NCBI GenBank assembly: GCA_963803265.1
Contig: CAWDLZ010000022.1
Coordinates: 62,001 to 126,000, forward strand
DNA: 64,000 bases
Origin: CAIKMD01 sp963803265
GTDB lineage: Bacteria; Pseudomonadota; Alphaproteobacteria; ATCC43930; CGMCC-115725
Reading direction: 5' to 3'
The position numbers were made by a program, and so were the translations under genes. The stretch's first letter is position 1; each line of letters begins with the position of its first letter. The notes under the pieces are model-generated. The model searched no databases. It saw only the letters and a program-made list of their open reading frames with translations, and was not told the DNA's origin. Positions 9,075 through 18,159 of the stretch are shown piece by piece.

Positions 9075-10378
9075 ATGAACCGGACGAAAGCTTTTGCCGC
9101 CATGCTTCTCGTGCTCGGCGCGGCTCCGTTTGCGCATGCGCAGCAAGCGGCGGCGCCCGCCGCACCGCCGACGGATCGAGGCGAATATCTGGCGCGCGCG
9201 GGCGATTGCATCGCCTGCCATTCCGTTCCCGGCGGCAAGGCGTTCGCCGGCGGTCTGCGAATGGGAACGCCGTTGGGCGCGATCTATTCGACCAACATCA
9301 CGCCCGATCCCGATACCGGGATCGGCGATTACAGCTTCGAGGATTTCGACCGCGCCGTGCGCTCCGGCGTCGCCAAGGACGGGCACCGGCTCTACCCCGC
9401 AATGCCCTATCCCTCCTATGCCAAGATCACGGACGACGACCTCCACGCGCTCTACGATTTCTTCATGAAGGAGGTGCCGCCGGTCAAGCAGGCGAACAAG
9501 CCCAGCGAAATCCCCGCTTATCTGAGCTGGCGCTGGCCGCTCGCGATCTGGAACATGATGTTCACGGCCAGCGGCCCCTATGTCGCGAAGCCGGCGCGCG
9601 ACGCCGCCTGGAACCGCGGCGCCTATCTGGTCGAGGGGCTGGGCCATTGCGGCGCCTGCCACACCCCGCGCGGCTGGGCGTTCCAGGAAAAAGCGCTCGA
9701 CGACGGCAGCGGCGCCTTTCTCCAAGGCGCGGAGCTCGATGCCTGGTCGGCGCCCGATCTGCGCGGTGATCTGCGTACCGGCCTCGGCGCCTGGTCGCAG
9801 GAGGACTCGCGAGCTTCCTCAAGAGCGGACACAACGGGGATGGCACCGCGTTCGGCTCGATGCTGGATGTCGTCAACAACAGCACACCCTATTTGAACGA
9901 CGACGATGTGAACGCGATGGCCGCCTACCTGAAATCGCTGCCTGCGGCCGCGCAGCAGGCCGCGTACACGTATGACGGTGCCACCACAACGGCGCTCCAG
10001 AGCGGCAAGCCGCGACAGGCGGGCGAAGCGGTTTACCTCGGCTATTGCGTGTCGTGCCACGGCGCCGACGGCAAGGGCCAGAGCCCCTACATTCCGCCGC
10101 TCGCCGGCAATGCGGTTGTGCTCGACGGCGACGCGTCCTCGCTCATCAATCTCGTGCTGAACGGCGCCGAACCGATCGTGGTAAAGGGCACGCCCGATGC
10201 CTATCGCATGCCGCAATTCCGCATCCAGCTGACCGACGAGGAGATCGCCGATGTGTTGAGCTTCGTGCGCGGCGGATGGGGCAATGGCGCCACGCCCGTG
10301 ACGACCGGACAGGTGAACGCGCTACGCCCGGTCACCGACCCCAGCAGCGACCGGATCATCATCCTCAAGATGCGCTGA
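9075..10378 (+). pseudogene. Tri-haem cytochrome c (alcohol/nicotinate dehydrogenase type), frameshifted
   Basis: About 434 residues when repaired. A Sec signal peptide (AFAAMLLVLGAAPFAHA) leads into three cytochrome c domains with CIACH (about residue 47), CGACH (about residue 194) and CVSCH in the last third. This arrangement is that of the membrane-associated cytochrome subunit that accepts electrons from periplasmic molybdenum hydroxylases and alcohol dehydrogenases and hands them to quinone or an oxidase. One base is missing near 9806 (WSQED should continue LASFLKSGHNG). It lies 126 bases downstream of iorB, beyond two hairpins, and is its likely electron partner. Confidence 0.85.
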
Positions 10379-10549
10379 GGCAACGCCTGGAGGCTGCAAA
10401 GCCCGGAGTTTCAAGTCGAGCGCGCCGCGAGCGACCCGGCAAAATCTATCGGTGATCGCCGCGTTCCTTCATTTCGTGGAATGTCCGATTCGGGTCTAAA
10501 TGAGAAAGGCTCGCAGCGAGCATTTCTCGGCTGGTTCACCTCGGATAGG
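10379..10549. other. Intergenic segment with an ATGTCCG-type element and a hairpin
   Basis: No gene seen. An ATGTCCGATTCGGGT element at 10481-10495 resembles the one at 13667. A strong near-palindrome at 10502-10528 pairs GAGAAA with TTTCTC and GCTCG with CGAGC around a CAG loop, without a following T-run. This segment is the left border of repeat copy 1. Confidence 0.4.
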
Positions 10550-10973
10550 GGACAAGAGAACACGGGACAAACCCGCAAATGGCGCACCGTGTCGCGCGAA
10601 TATCAAGATTTTTGCGCCCAATTCAGAGCCTTGAAAGAACGGGGCTTTTTTGCCGCGGAAATCCGGCGCAAAATCGCAGCGGGGCATAGCACCATGCGGG
10701 CAGCGCCTGCATCTTCTTGCCGAATCCATCCGGGTCCTCGATACTTGTTTTAGTCTCCCGTTCGCAAGCTGAGCTCGGCGTGCATCTCATGAAAGTCCTC
10801 ACATGGAAGGTCTAAGCGAGCCGCCGAGCGGCGCCGACGAGGGCGGCCGGCTCTTCATCAATGTCATGTACTTCGCGCGCGCGCTGCGCGCCGCCGGACT
10901 GCCGATCGGGCCGGGCAAGGTGCTCGACGCGCTCGCGGCGGTGCGCGCCGTCGGGATCGAGAACCGGCGCGAT
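10550..10973 (+). repeat. 424-bp direct repeat, copy 1
   Basis: Identical by eye, base for base, to 13687-14110 (constant offset 3137). It contains about 250 bases of sequence I do not recognise, the whole coxE leader and the first 57 codons of coxE. The match starts at GGACAAGAG and ends after CGGCGCGAT; the next base is A here and T in copy 2. A plus-strand frame inside it (ending at 10753) encodes a helical peptide with EYQDFCAQFRALKERGFF, possibly a gene remnant. Confidence 0.92.
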
Positions 10974-10982
10974 ATCACATAA
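10803..10982 (+). pseudogene. Truncated coxE-like 5' copy (59 codons)
   Basis: Begins with the same MEGLSEPPSGADEGGRLF as the full gene at 13940 and is identical through 57 codons, where the direct repeat ends. After the junction it reads only two more residues (Ile-Thr) before TAA. It lacks the VWA metal site and cannot be functional. It is the abandoned 5' end left by the duplication or insertion that placed the bis-MGD oxidoreductase gene here. Confidence 0.85.
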
Positions 10983-10998
10983 TCGGGCTTAGGCTTCA

Positions 10999-11074
10999 AT
11001 GTCCGCGATAGGTCCGGTTTACCCTCCAATAGCGGCGATGATGTTGAAGTGCCGCGGACGGCAGCAACATGCCA
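10999..11074 (+). repeat. Dispersed repeat, copy B (ATGTCCG-type element)
   Basis: Matches 519-593 at about 75 percent identity. It begins 26 bases after the end of repeat copy 1, so copy 1 is bounded on both sides by ATGTCCG-type elements (10481 and 10999). It lies between the truncated coxE copy and the 3' end of the molybdopterin oxidoreductase gene. Confidence 0.5.
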
Positions 11075-11200
11075 ATCACAGACTATGGCTTGGGGCCTCA
11101 ATGCCAACCGCGCCAATTCGCTTATACGACGCTGGTGAGGACACTTTCATTGATCGGCGCGTTACGAGGCGGCGGAGATCATTCTACAAACCGAACGCGG

Positions 11201-13582
11201 TTACACAGCCTTGCTCACGCGGCACATGCGCGAGCGGTGAGGCACGGAACCGCTGATCGGGTCGATCGCCTCGTTCGGGATGAGCCAATTCATGTTGGCG
11301 CCGGCTGACGATAAGGCATCGTAACCGGGAAGACCCAGCGTCTGGCAGCCTTGCCACCAGCCATAGACGGCGCAGACTACGCCCGGATGCAGCGCGGCCG
11401 AGTAGCACGCCTTCAGCGTGACCTTGCCCAGGCGGGTCTCGAGATTGACCCAGTCGCCATCGCTGATCCCGGCACCGGCCGCGGTGTCCGGATGAATCTC
11501 GACCACGGGCTCGGGCGCCGCTTTGCGCAGCAGCGGGATGTTGCGGTGCTGCTCGTCGACATAATTCTGGAGGCGGAACGAGGTCAGTACCAGCGGGAAT
11601 TCGCGCGGGGCGGATGAGGCGGCGATCGGGCTTTCGACCGGTTCCTCATGGCGCGGCAAGGGGTCGTAGCCGGCGGCGGCGAAGCGGGCGGAATAGAGCT
11701 CAATCCGGCGGGTCGGCGTCGGGAACCCGCGCGGATGGCGGCTCGCGGGGTCGAGGCCGGCATATTTCTTCGGGTGGGTTTCGATCTTGGCGGCGAGGCC
11801 CACGGGGCTCGCACGCAAGGCGTCGAGCGTCAGTCCGCTGGGTTCGAGCTGATCGCGCCAGCCGGCCTCGATGTCGCCGTCGAAGAAATGCGCGCCCAGG
11901 CCCATGCGCTGGGCGAGGTCGAAAATCACCCTAAGGTCGGAGCGCGCCTCGCCGGCAGGCGGCACCAGTGCCTTCCGCAACTGAGCCCAGCGCGCCGCCT
12001 GCTCGGTCCCGCCCTTGCCGCCGAAGCTGGTCTTGAGCGCCTCCGATTCCCAAGGCGTCGCAGCCGGAAGCAGGATGTCGGCGAAGGACGCGGTGGGGTT
12101 AACGAACATGTCCATGTGCACGTAGAAATCGAGTGCCTCCAGCGCTTGCTGGCCGCGCGCGCCATCGCCGTGGGCAAGAAGCGCGTCGCCGCCGAACGCG
12201 ACGAGCGCCTTTACCGAATAGGGTTTTTCGGTAAGAACGGCGTCATAGAACAGGCCCGCCGTGATGATGCCCGGGTCGGCCGGCGGCCCCAGCGGATGCT
12301 CGGCGAGGCCGAGCCGCTGCGCCGCCTTCTCCTTGGGCAGGAGATGCGGCGCCGCCGGCGGGCGGCTCGGCGACATGGCTTTGAGGAGATTGCTGCCGCG
12401 CGCATCGTATTGTCCAGTGAGGGCGTAGAAACATGACACCGCGCGATTGGTCTGCATCGCGTTCGTGTGCATCTCGAGCCCGGCCCAGGAGAAGAGGCAG
12501 GATGGGCGCTCGCCAGCGAACAGGCGCGCGGCGCGGCGCACGTCCGCGGCCGGAACCCAGGTGACTTTCTCCGAAAGCTCGGGCGCGTGTTCCTTCGCGC
12601 GTTCGGCGAGCAGCGCAAAAACCGGACGGCACTGCATGCTCCTCCCATCGCCGAGGCGGCAGGCGAAGCTCCCGTCGAGCGCCGGGCGGATACCGGCGCG
12701 CGCATAGCCCAAGCCGGGACGATAGGCGACGGGACCATCGCTGTCCCATACGACGAAGGCGTCCGCCGCCTCCGTGGGCCAGAGATCGCGCGCGGCGAGG
12801 AGTTGTCCCGAGTCGTCACGGACCAACAAGGGTGCATTGGTCCAGTCGCGGACGAACTCCCGGTCGTAGAGCTGTTCCTCGAGGCGCACGTGGGTCATGG
12901 CAAGCGCGAGCGCACCATCGCTGCCGGGCCGCACCCGAAGCCAGCAATCCGCTTCCTGAGCGAGGCGGTGGCCGCGCGGATCGATCACGATCAGCCTGGC
13001 GCCGCGGTTGCACGCCTCCATGATGCGCTTCATCGAGGTCGCGAAGGTGGCGCGCGGATTGGCGCCCCACAGCAGGATGCAGCGCGTATTCTCGTAATCG
13101 GGCGGCGGCATCGGCATGCCGAAGGTGTGCTTTGAGCCGTACAGCATGTTCCATGTGCAGATATGCGTGGTAGTCAGCAGGTTTGGACTACCGAACACAT
13201 TGGCGAGGCGGCTGCACCAGGCTTCGTAATCCGACGAGGCGCTTCCTGCCGGCGTCGAGCGGGTGAATACCACTGCCTCAGCCCCGTATTTTGCTCTCAC
13301 CGAAAGAAGCCGTGTCGCAACAGTGTCGAGCGCGTCGTCCCAGGAAATCTCGACCCAGCCGGGGTCGGGATCGCCCTTCGGTCGCGTGCGCTTCATCGGC
13401 CGCATCAGCCGATCGGGCGCATAGACCATTTGCGGGGCGGCGTATCCCTTGATGCAGATGCCACCGTTGGGATGGTCGGAATCGGGTTTGATCTTGGTGA
13501 AACGCCCGTCCTCGACGGTCGCCACAACGCCGCACTGGGCGATGCACATTGGACAATAAGTGTGAATGTCTTTGGAAGCCAT
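11201..13582 (-). CDS. Molybdopterin (bis-MGD) oxidoreductase, DMSO reductase family
   Basis: A 793-residue intact protein. The N-terminus binds a [4Fe-4S] cluster through CPMC-x3-C (residues about 10-17) and the Cys in GGICIKGYAAP. The molybdopterin domains follow: LWGANPRATFATSMKRIMEA, VIDPRGHRLAQEADCWLRVRPG, then MFVNPTASFADILLPAATPWE, and a C-terminal dinucleotide-binding domain from about residue 660. A Cys in HICTWN (about residue 142) may be the molybdenum ligand. There is no Tat signal, so it is predicted cytoplasmic. Family members reduce or oxidise formate, sulfur or arsenic compounds; the substrate here is unknown. It runs opposite to its neighbours and is flanked by the 424-bp repeats. 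Confidence 0.85.
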   Translation of the reverse strand: MASKDIHTYCPMCIAQCGVVATVEDGRFTKIKPDSDHPNGGICIKGYAAPQMVYAPDRLMRPMKRTRPKGDPDPGWVEISWDDALDTVATRLLSVRAKYGAEAVVFTRSTPAGSASSDYEAWCSRLANVFGSPNLLTTTHICTWNMLYGSKHTFGMPMPPPDYENTRCILLWGANPRATFATSMKRIMEACNRGARLIVIDPRGHRLAQEADCWLRVRPGSDGALALAMTHVRLEEQLYDREFVRDWTNAPLLVRDDSGQLLAARDLWPTEAADAFVVWDSDGPVAYRPGLGYARAGIRPALDGSFACRLGDGRSMQCRPVFALLAERAKEHAPELSEKVTWVPAADVRRAARLFAGERPSCLFSWAGLEMHTNAMQTNRAVSCFYALTGQYDARGSNLLKAMSPSRPPAAPHLLPKEKAAQRLGLAEHPLGPPADPGIITAGLFYDAVLTEKPYSVKALVAFGGDALLAHGDGARGQQALEALDFYVHMDMFVNPTASFADILLPAATPWESEALKTSFGGKGGTEQAARWAQLRKALVPPAGEARSDLRVIFDLAQRMGLGAHFFDGDIEAGWRDQLEPSGLTLDALRASPVGLAAKIETHPKKYAGLDPASRHPRGFPTPTRRIELYSARFAAAGYDPLPRHEEPVESPIAASSAPREFPLVLTSFRLQNYVDEQHRNIPLLRKAAPEPVVEIHPDTAAGAGISDGDWVNLETRLGKVTLKACYSAALHPGVVCAVYGWWQGCQTLGLPGYDALSSAGANMNWLIPNEAIDPISGSVPHRSRMCRVSKAV

Positions 13583-13939
13583 CGCGTTATCTCCCGTCTA
13601 GGGACGCGCCAAGCATGCCGCCAAACCACTTCATCTTAGCAGCTGGCGCGCTTCGCGCAAAGCCGCATGTCCGCTCCGGGTTAGGCGGACAAGAGAACAC
13701 GGGACAAACCCGCAAATGGCGCACCGTGTCGCGCGAATATCAAGATTTTTGCGCCCAATTCAGAGCCTTGAAAGAACGGGGCTTTTTTGCCGCGGAAATC
13801 CGGCGCAAAATCGCAGCGGGGCATAGCACCATGCGGGCAGCGCCTGCATCTTCTTGCCGAATCCATCCGGGTCCTCGATACTTGTTTTAGTCTCCCGTTC
13901 GCAAGCTGAGCTCGGCGTGCATCTCATGAAAGTCCTCAC
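13583..13939. other. Divergent intergenic region holding the left part of repeat copy 2
   Basis: No gene is assigned. The first about 100 bases are unique and include the hairpin at 13669-13690. The rest belongs to the 424-bp repeat and would hold the promoter and leader of coxE as well as the upstream region of the bis-MGD gene on the other strand. Confidence 0.4.
13669..13690 (+). promoter_or_regulatory. Hairpin straddling the left edge of repeat copy 2
   Basis: GTCCGC at 13669-13674 pairs with GCGGAC at 13685-13690 around a ten-base loop. The repeat starts at 13687, so the right arm is half inside the repeat. It belongs to the ATGTCCG-type elements. Confidence 0.5.
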
Positions 13940-14110
13940 ATGGAAGGTCTAAGCGAGCCGCCGAGCGGCGCCGACGAGGGCGGCCGGCTCTTCATCAATG
14001 TCATGTACTTCGCGCGCGCGCTGCGCGCCGCCGGACTGCCGATCGGGCCGGGCAAGGTGCTCGACGCGCTCGCGGCGGTGCGCGCCGTCGGGATCGAGAA
14101 CCGGCGCGAT
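13687..14110 (+). repeat. 424-bp direct repeat, copy 2
   Basis: Identical by eye to 10550-10973. In this copy the coxE reading frame continues into the complete gene, so this copy carries the functional gene start. The 2.7 kb between the copies (10974-13686) holds the bis-MGD oxidoreductase gene on the opposite strand. Confidence 0.92.
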
Positions 14111-15169
14111 TTCTATTGGACGCTCCACGCCGTCTTCGTCAACCGGCGCGACCAGCAGGAGCTGTTCGACCAGGCCTTCCACATCTTCTGGCGCAACCCC
14201 AAGCTGCTCGAGCGGATGATGGCGCTGATGCTGCCGGGCTTTACCCCCGAGGAGCCGGAGCCGGGCGAGGAGATGAACCGCCGCCTCGCCGAGGCGCTGC
14301 AGCCGCCGAAGGAGGGCAAGGAAGAGGAAGGCGAGACCGAGGTCGAGCTCGACGCCGCGATGACCTTCTCGGCGCAGGAAGTGCTGCGCGGAATGGATTT
14401 CGAGAAAATGTCCAACGCCGAGATGGAGCAGGCGAAGCGAGCGCTCCAGCGCCTGGCGCTGCCCTTGGCCGAGCTGCCGACACGGCGCTTCGAGGCGGCA
14501 GCCCGCGGCGCGCGCGTCGATATGCGCGCGACCATGCGCGCCCAGTTGCGCTCGGGCGGGATCATCGCCTTGAAACGCAAAGAGCGCCGCACCCGGCTGC
14601 CCCCCCTCGTCGTGCTGTGCGACATCTCGGGCTCGATGAGCCGCTACAGCCGCCTCTTCCTCCATTTCATGCACGCCGTCACCAACGACCGCGACCGCGT
14701 CTTCACCTTCCTGTTCGGCACGCGGCTCACCAATGTCACGCGCTATCTGCGCTACAAGGACATCGACGTGGCGCTCGACAAGGTCTCCGAGGTCGTCGAG
14801 GACTGGTCGGGCGGCACCCGCATCGGCGCCTGCCTCGCCGATTTCAACCGCAACTGGTCGCGCCGCGTGCTCGGCCAGGGCGCCATCGTGCTCTTGGTCA
14901 CCGACGGTCTCGACCGCGACGCCGGGACCGGTATATCCCACGAGATGGACCGGTTGCATAAATCCTGCCGCCGGCTGATCTGGCTCAATCCGCTGTTGCG
15001 CTACGAGGGCTTCGCACCCAAATCTTTGGGCATGAGGGCGATTCTGCCCTATGTCGACGAGTTCCGTCCGGTGCATAATCTCGAAAGCCTGGACGCCCTC
15101 GTGACGTGCTTGCGCGAGCCCGGGCCCAGGCGGCTCGAGGCCGCCTCGGATTGGCGGGAAGCGGGGTAG
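13940..15169 (+). CDS. CoxE-like VWA domain protein (molybdenum hydroxylase maturation)
   Basis: 409 residues. The N-terminal half is helical (FARALRAAGLPIGPGKVLDA) with an acidic linker (PPKEGKEEEGETEVELD, about 115-131). The C-terminal half is a von Willebrand A domain with an intact metal-ion site: DISGSMS near residue 230, then T in GGTRIG and D in LVTDGLDRD. CoxE proteins act with the AAA+ ATPase CoxD to install the final sulfur/copper or molybdenum cofactor in CO dehydrogenase-type hydroxylases. No coxD gene is next to it here; the upstream DNA is the repeated segment. It is followed by two xdhC-type genes in the same direction, supporting a maturation role for IorA/IorB. Confidence 0.85.
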   Translation: MEGLSEPPSGADEGGRLFINVMYFARALRAAGLPIGPGKVLDALAAVRAVGIENRRDFYWTLHAVFVNRRDQQELFDQAFHIFWRNPKLLERMMALMLPGFTPEEPEPGEEMNRRLAEALQPPKEGKEEEGETEVELDAAMTFSAQEVLRGMDFEKMSNAEMEQAKRALQRLALPLAELPTRRFEAAARGARVDMRATMRAQLRSGGIIALKRKERRTRLPPLVVLCDISGSMSRYSRLFLHFMHAVTNDRDRVFTFLFGTRLTNVTRYLRYKDIDVALDKVSEVVEDWSGGTRIGACLADFNRNWSRRVLGQGAIVLLVTDGLDRDAGTGISHEMDRLHKSCRRLIWLNPLLRYEGFAPKSLGMRAILPYVDEFRPVHNLESLDALVTCLREPGPRRLEAASDWREAG

Positions 15170-15209
15170 GAAACCCCCGGATCGGACCAGATTGGAGATG
15201 TAATCGTCC

Positions 15210-15530
15210 ATGGATGACAATCGCGAAATTCTCGACCAGGCGACCGCCTGGAAGGCCGGCGGCAAAGGGGTCGCGCTCGCCACCGTCGTCACCACCTGGG
15301 GCTCCTCGCCCCGGCCGGTCGGCTCGAAACTGGTGGTCGAGCAGGATGGCAATTTCCTCGGCTCGGTCTCGGGCGGTTGCGTCGAAGGCGCGGTAATCGG
15401 CGAGGCCCAGGCCGCGATCAAGGATGGCAAGCCGCGCCTCCTCAGCTTCGGCGTCAGCAACGAGCAGGCCTGGGAAGTGGGCCTCGCCTGCGGCGGCAAG
15501 ATCCAGGTTTTCGTGGAGCGCGTGGAATGA
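15210..15530 (+). CDS. XdhC/CoxI family protein, N-terminal domain type
   Basis: 106 residues forming only the small XdhC_CoxI domain: ATVVTTWGSSPRPVGSKLVV (about residues 25-44), then GSVSGGCVEGAVIGEA (about 52-67) and GLACGGKIQVFVE at the end. The conserved SGGCVE and CGG cysteines are present. XdhC-type proteins bind molybdenum cofactor, protect it and pass it to the apo-hydroxylase after sulfuration. The stop overlaps the ATG of the next gene (ATGA), implying translational coupling. The full-length family is here split into two proteins, as also occurs in other alphaproteobacteria. Confidence 0.85.
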   Translation: MDDNREILDQATAWKAGGKGVALATVVTTWGSSPRPVGSKLVVEQDGNFLGSVSGGCVEGAVIGEAQAAIKDGKPRLLSFGVSNEQAWEVGLACGGKIQVFVERVE

Positions 15531-16244
15531 AGCTCGCCTATCTCGAGCGCGCGCTGGCGGCGAGTCGCGCTGGCAAACCAGCGGCGATCGCGACGAACCT
15601 AGCCTCGGGTCTTCAGTCATTGATCGAAGGCACTGAAATTACAGGAAATCTTAACCTCGATGCTTCGCTCGAAGCCGGCGTGCGCAAAGCCCTTTCCGAA
15701 GACCGCAGCGCGACCATCGAAACCTCCCAGGGCGCGGTTTTCATCGAGGTGTTCAACCCGCCGCTGCGCTGCTTCATCGTCGGGGCGGTCCATATCGCCC
15801 AGCCGCTGGCGCGGATGGCCGCCGAATGCGGCTACCTGGTGACCGTGATCGACCCGCGCACCGCCTTCGCCACCGACGCGCGCTTTCCCGAGATCGACGC
15901 TCTCGACCGAATGGCCCGACGAGGCGCTGCGCCGCCTCAAGCCCGACAAACGCAGCGCGGTTATCACCCTGACCCACGACCCCAAGCTCGACGACCCGGC
16001 CTTGATCGAGGCGCTCAAGTCCCAGGCCTTCTACATCGGCGCCCTCGGCTCGCGGAAGACCCATGCCGACCGGCTGCGACGCCTGGCCGAGGCCGGATTC
16101 GGCGATGCCGATTTCGCCCGCATCCACGGGCCGGTCGGCCTCAATATCGGCGCGATTTCGCCGGCCGAGATCGCCGTCGCCATCCTCGGCCAGGTGACCA
16201 GCGTGCTGCGCGCCGACCGCCTCAAAGAGCGCGATGCGGCATGA
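15527..16244 (+). pseudogene. XdhC family protein with Rossmann C-terminal domain, frameshifted
   Basis: About 238 residues when repaired. It starts at the ATG overlapping the preceding stop. After an N-terminal XdhC-like module, a Rossmann domain follows with FIVGAVHIAQPLARMAAECG (about residues 84-103; the family usually has GAGHI) and TVIDPRTAFA. The end is YIGALGSRKTHADRL, then IHGPVGLNIGA, then SPAEIAVAILGQV. One extra base near 15908 shifts the frame; the missing stretch reads EWPDEALRRLKPDKRSAVIT in the other frame. The protein probably handles molybdenum cofactor together with the small XdhC partner. Its stop overlaps the next start (ATGA). Confidence 0.85.
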
Positions 16245-17882
16245 AATTCGGCGAGACGCCGCTGGCGGACGCCGAAGGCGCGATTCTTGCCCATAACGTG
16301 AAGCTTGGCACAAGCTCGCTCAAGAAAGGCCGCGCCCTCGCCGCCGCCGATATCGCGGCGTTGCGGGCAGCTGGCGCGCTGACCGTGATCGCTGCGCGGC
16401 TCGAGCCCGGCGATGTCGGCGAGAACGACGCCGCCGACCGGATTGCCGGCTCCATCACCTGTCCTGGCGTGGTCGCGGCCGCCGCCTTCACCGGCCGCGC
16501 CAATTTCTTCGCGAAATCGGCATGGGCTTTGCCTCGTCGATCGCGACGCCGTCGATCGCTTCAATCTGGTCGATGAGTCGATCACGATCGCGACGCTCGA
16601 GCCCGCGGCGGTGGTCGAGCCTAAGCAGATGGTGGCGACGGTCAAGATCATTCCCTTTGCTGTCCGGCCCGAGGCGCTCGATGCTTGCGTCGCCCAGCTT
16701 CGCGGCGCGACGCTGTTCCAGGTTGTGCCCTTCAAGCCGCATCGCGTCGCCCTGATCCAGACCAAGCTGGCCGGATTGAAGGACAGTGTCTTAGAGAAGA
16801 CCATCGGAGACCACCTGCGACCGGCTCGCCGCGCTCGGCAGCACTCTCGCTTGGGAGCGCCGCACCGCCCATTCCGAATCCGAGCTCGCGCCGGTCCTGG
16901 CCGAGACATTGAAAGCCGGCGCTGAACTCGTCCTGATCGCGGGTGCGTCAGCGATTCTCGACCGCCGCGACGTGATCCCGGCCGCGGTCACGGCGCTCGG
17001 CGGCACGATCGAGCATTTCGGCATGCCGGTCGATCCCGGCAACCTGTTGCTGACGGCGCGGGTCGGCGCGGTCCCGATCCTGGGTTTGCCTGGCTGTGCG
17101 CGCTCGCCCAAGGTCAATGGCTTCGACTGGGTGCTGCGCCGTGTGCTGGCCGGGCTGCCGGTCGGGCCCGAGGTCATCCGCCGGATGGGGGTGGGTGGAC
17201 TTCTGACCGAGATACCGTCGCGCCCCTGCCCCGCGTCGAGGCCGGCGGCCCACCCGTCAGCGCGGCGCCGCGCCGGCCGCGCGTTGCCGGGCTTGTGCTC
17301 GCCGCCGGACGATCGAGCCGCATGGGGGCGCTCAACAAGCTGCTGATCGTGATCGACGGCAAGCCAATGGTCCGTCACACCGTGGAGGCGGTCCTGGCCG
17401 CCCAGCTCGCTCCGGTCGTCGTGGTCACCGGCCACCAACACGAACAAGTTGAAGGAGCGCTTCAAGGATTGCCGTTAAACTTTGTATTCAACAGCGAATA
17501 TGCCAGCGGCCTGTCAACCTCGTTGAAGCGCGGTCTGGCTGCTGTGCCGGCGGAGTGCGACGGCGCCCTGGTGGCTCTGGGGGATATGCCGCGCGTAAGT
17601 GCCACGGATATCGAGCGACTCGTGAATGCGTTCAATCCAGTCGAGGGACGTAGCATTATCGTTCCGACACGACACGGAAAGCGCGGGAATCCGGTGCTGT
17701 GGGGGCGGCAATTCTTCTCGGAAATGAGCGACATCAGCGGGGATGTCGGCGCCCGGCACCTGATCGGCGCCTATCCCGAAGCAGTAGCCGAGGTCGAGAT
17801 GGAGAGCGATGGCGTGCTTACCGACATCGACACGCCCCAGGCTCTGGCGCGGCTGACCGCGAGCTCGAAGATCGAGGCCTGA
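16241..17882 (+). pseudogene. MoeA-like / MocA-type nucleotidyltransferase fusion, three frameshifts
   Basis: One gene of about 546 residues when repaired. The N-terminal part is a molybdopterin-binding domain: ETPLADAEGAILAHNV at the start, GASAILDRRDVIPAAV and HFGMPVDPGNLLLTARVG, then LGLPGCARSPKVNGFDWVL. The C-terminal part is a MobA/MocA-type nucleotidyltransferase: LAAGRSSRMGALNKLL (the GTP/CTP-binding loop), VVVTGHQHEQVEG, ALGDMP and GKRGNPVLWG. Such a protein would transfer CMP to molybdopterin to make the cytosine dinucleotide used by xanthine-oxidase-family hydroxylases. Extra bases near 16523 and 16818 and a missing base near 17223 break the frame. It is the last gene of the maturation block. 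Confidence 0.82.
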
Positions 17883-17968
17883 TTTTTTTCCACGGCAATG
17901 AACTAAAACGCCGTCCGGCGCGTTATCGAGGCGGCCAGAACAAGAAGTTCGGAACTTTGGAGGGGCCC

Positions 17969-18109
17969 ATGACAACTTTGGTCGGAACTGTTACCTTAGC
18001 CGGCACGCTCTTTGGTGCGTTGATCGGGCAGATCACAACCGGTGCGGAATTCGCCGGCGTCATTATCGCTTCGCTGGTCCTGATCACCATGCGCGACGTA
18101 CGAGATTGA
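17969..18109 (+). CDS. Small hydrophobic protein (46 residues)
   Basis: Starts at the ATG at 17969 behind a strong TTGGAGGGG site. It is almost wholly hydrophobic with two glycine-rich stretches (LAGTLFGALIGQITTG and FAGVIIASLVLITM) and a charged tail RDVRD, so probably one or two membrane segments. The glycine spacing recalls GlsB/YeaQ-type small membrane proteins, but it is too short to assign. It stands alone between the maturation block and the convergent symporter gene. Confidence 0.45.
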   Translation: MTTLVGTVTLAGTLFGALIGQITTGAEFAGVIIASLVLITMRDVRD

Positions 18110-18159
18110 TGATCTTGTATACTTCTCAATGAATTGCCGCTTATTCTTGTAGTGGCACC

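Noticed and set aside
10481..10753. 90-codon frame in repeat copy 1 (and its twin ending at 13890)
   Set aside because: The peptide has no recognised family and its start differs between the two copies; kept only as a remark within the repeat.
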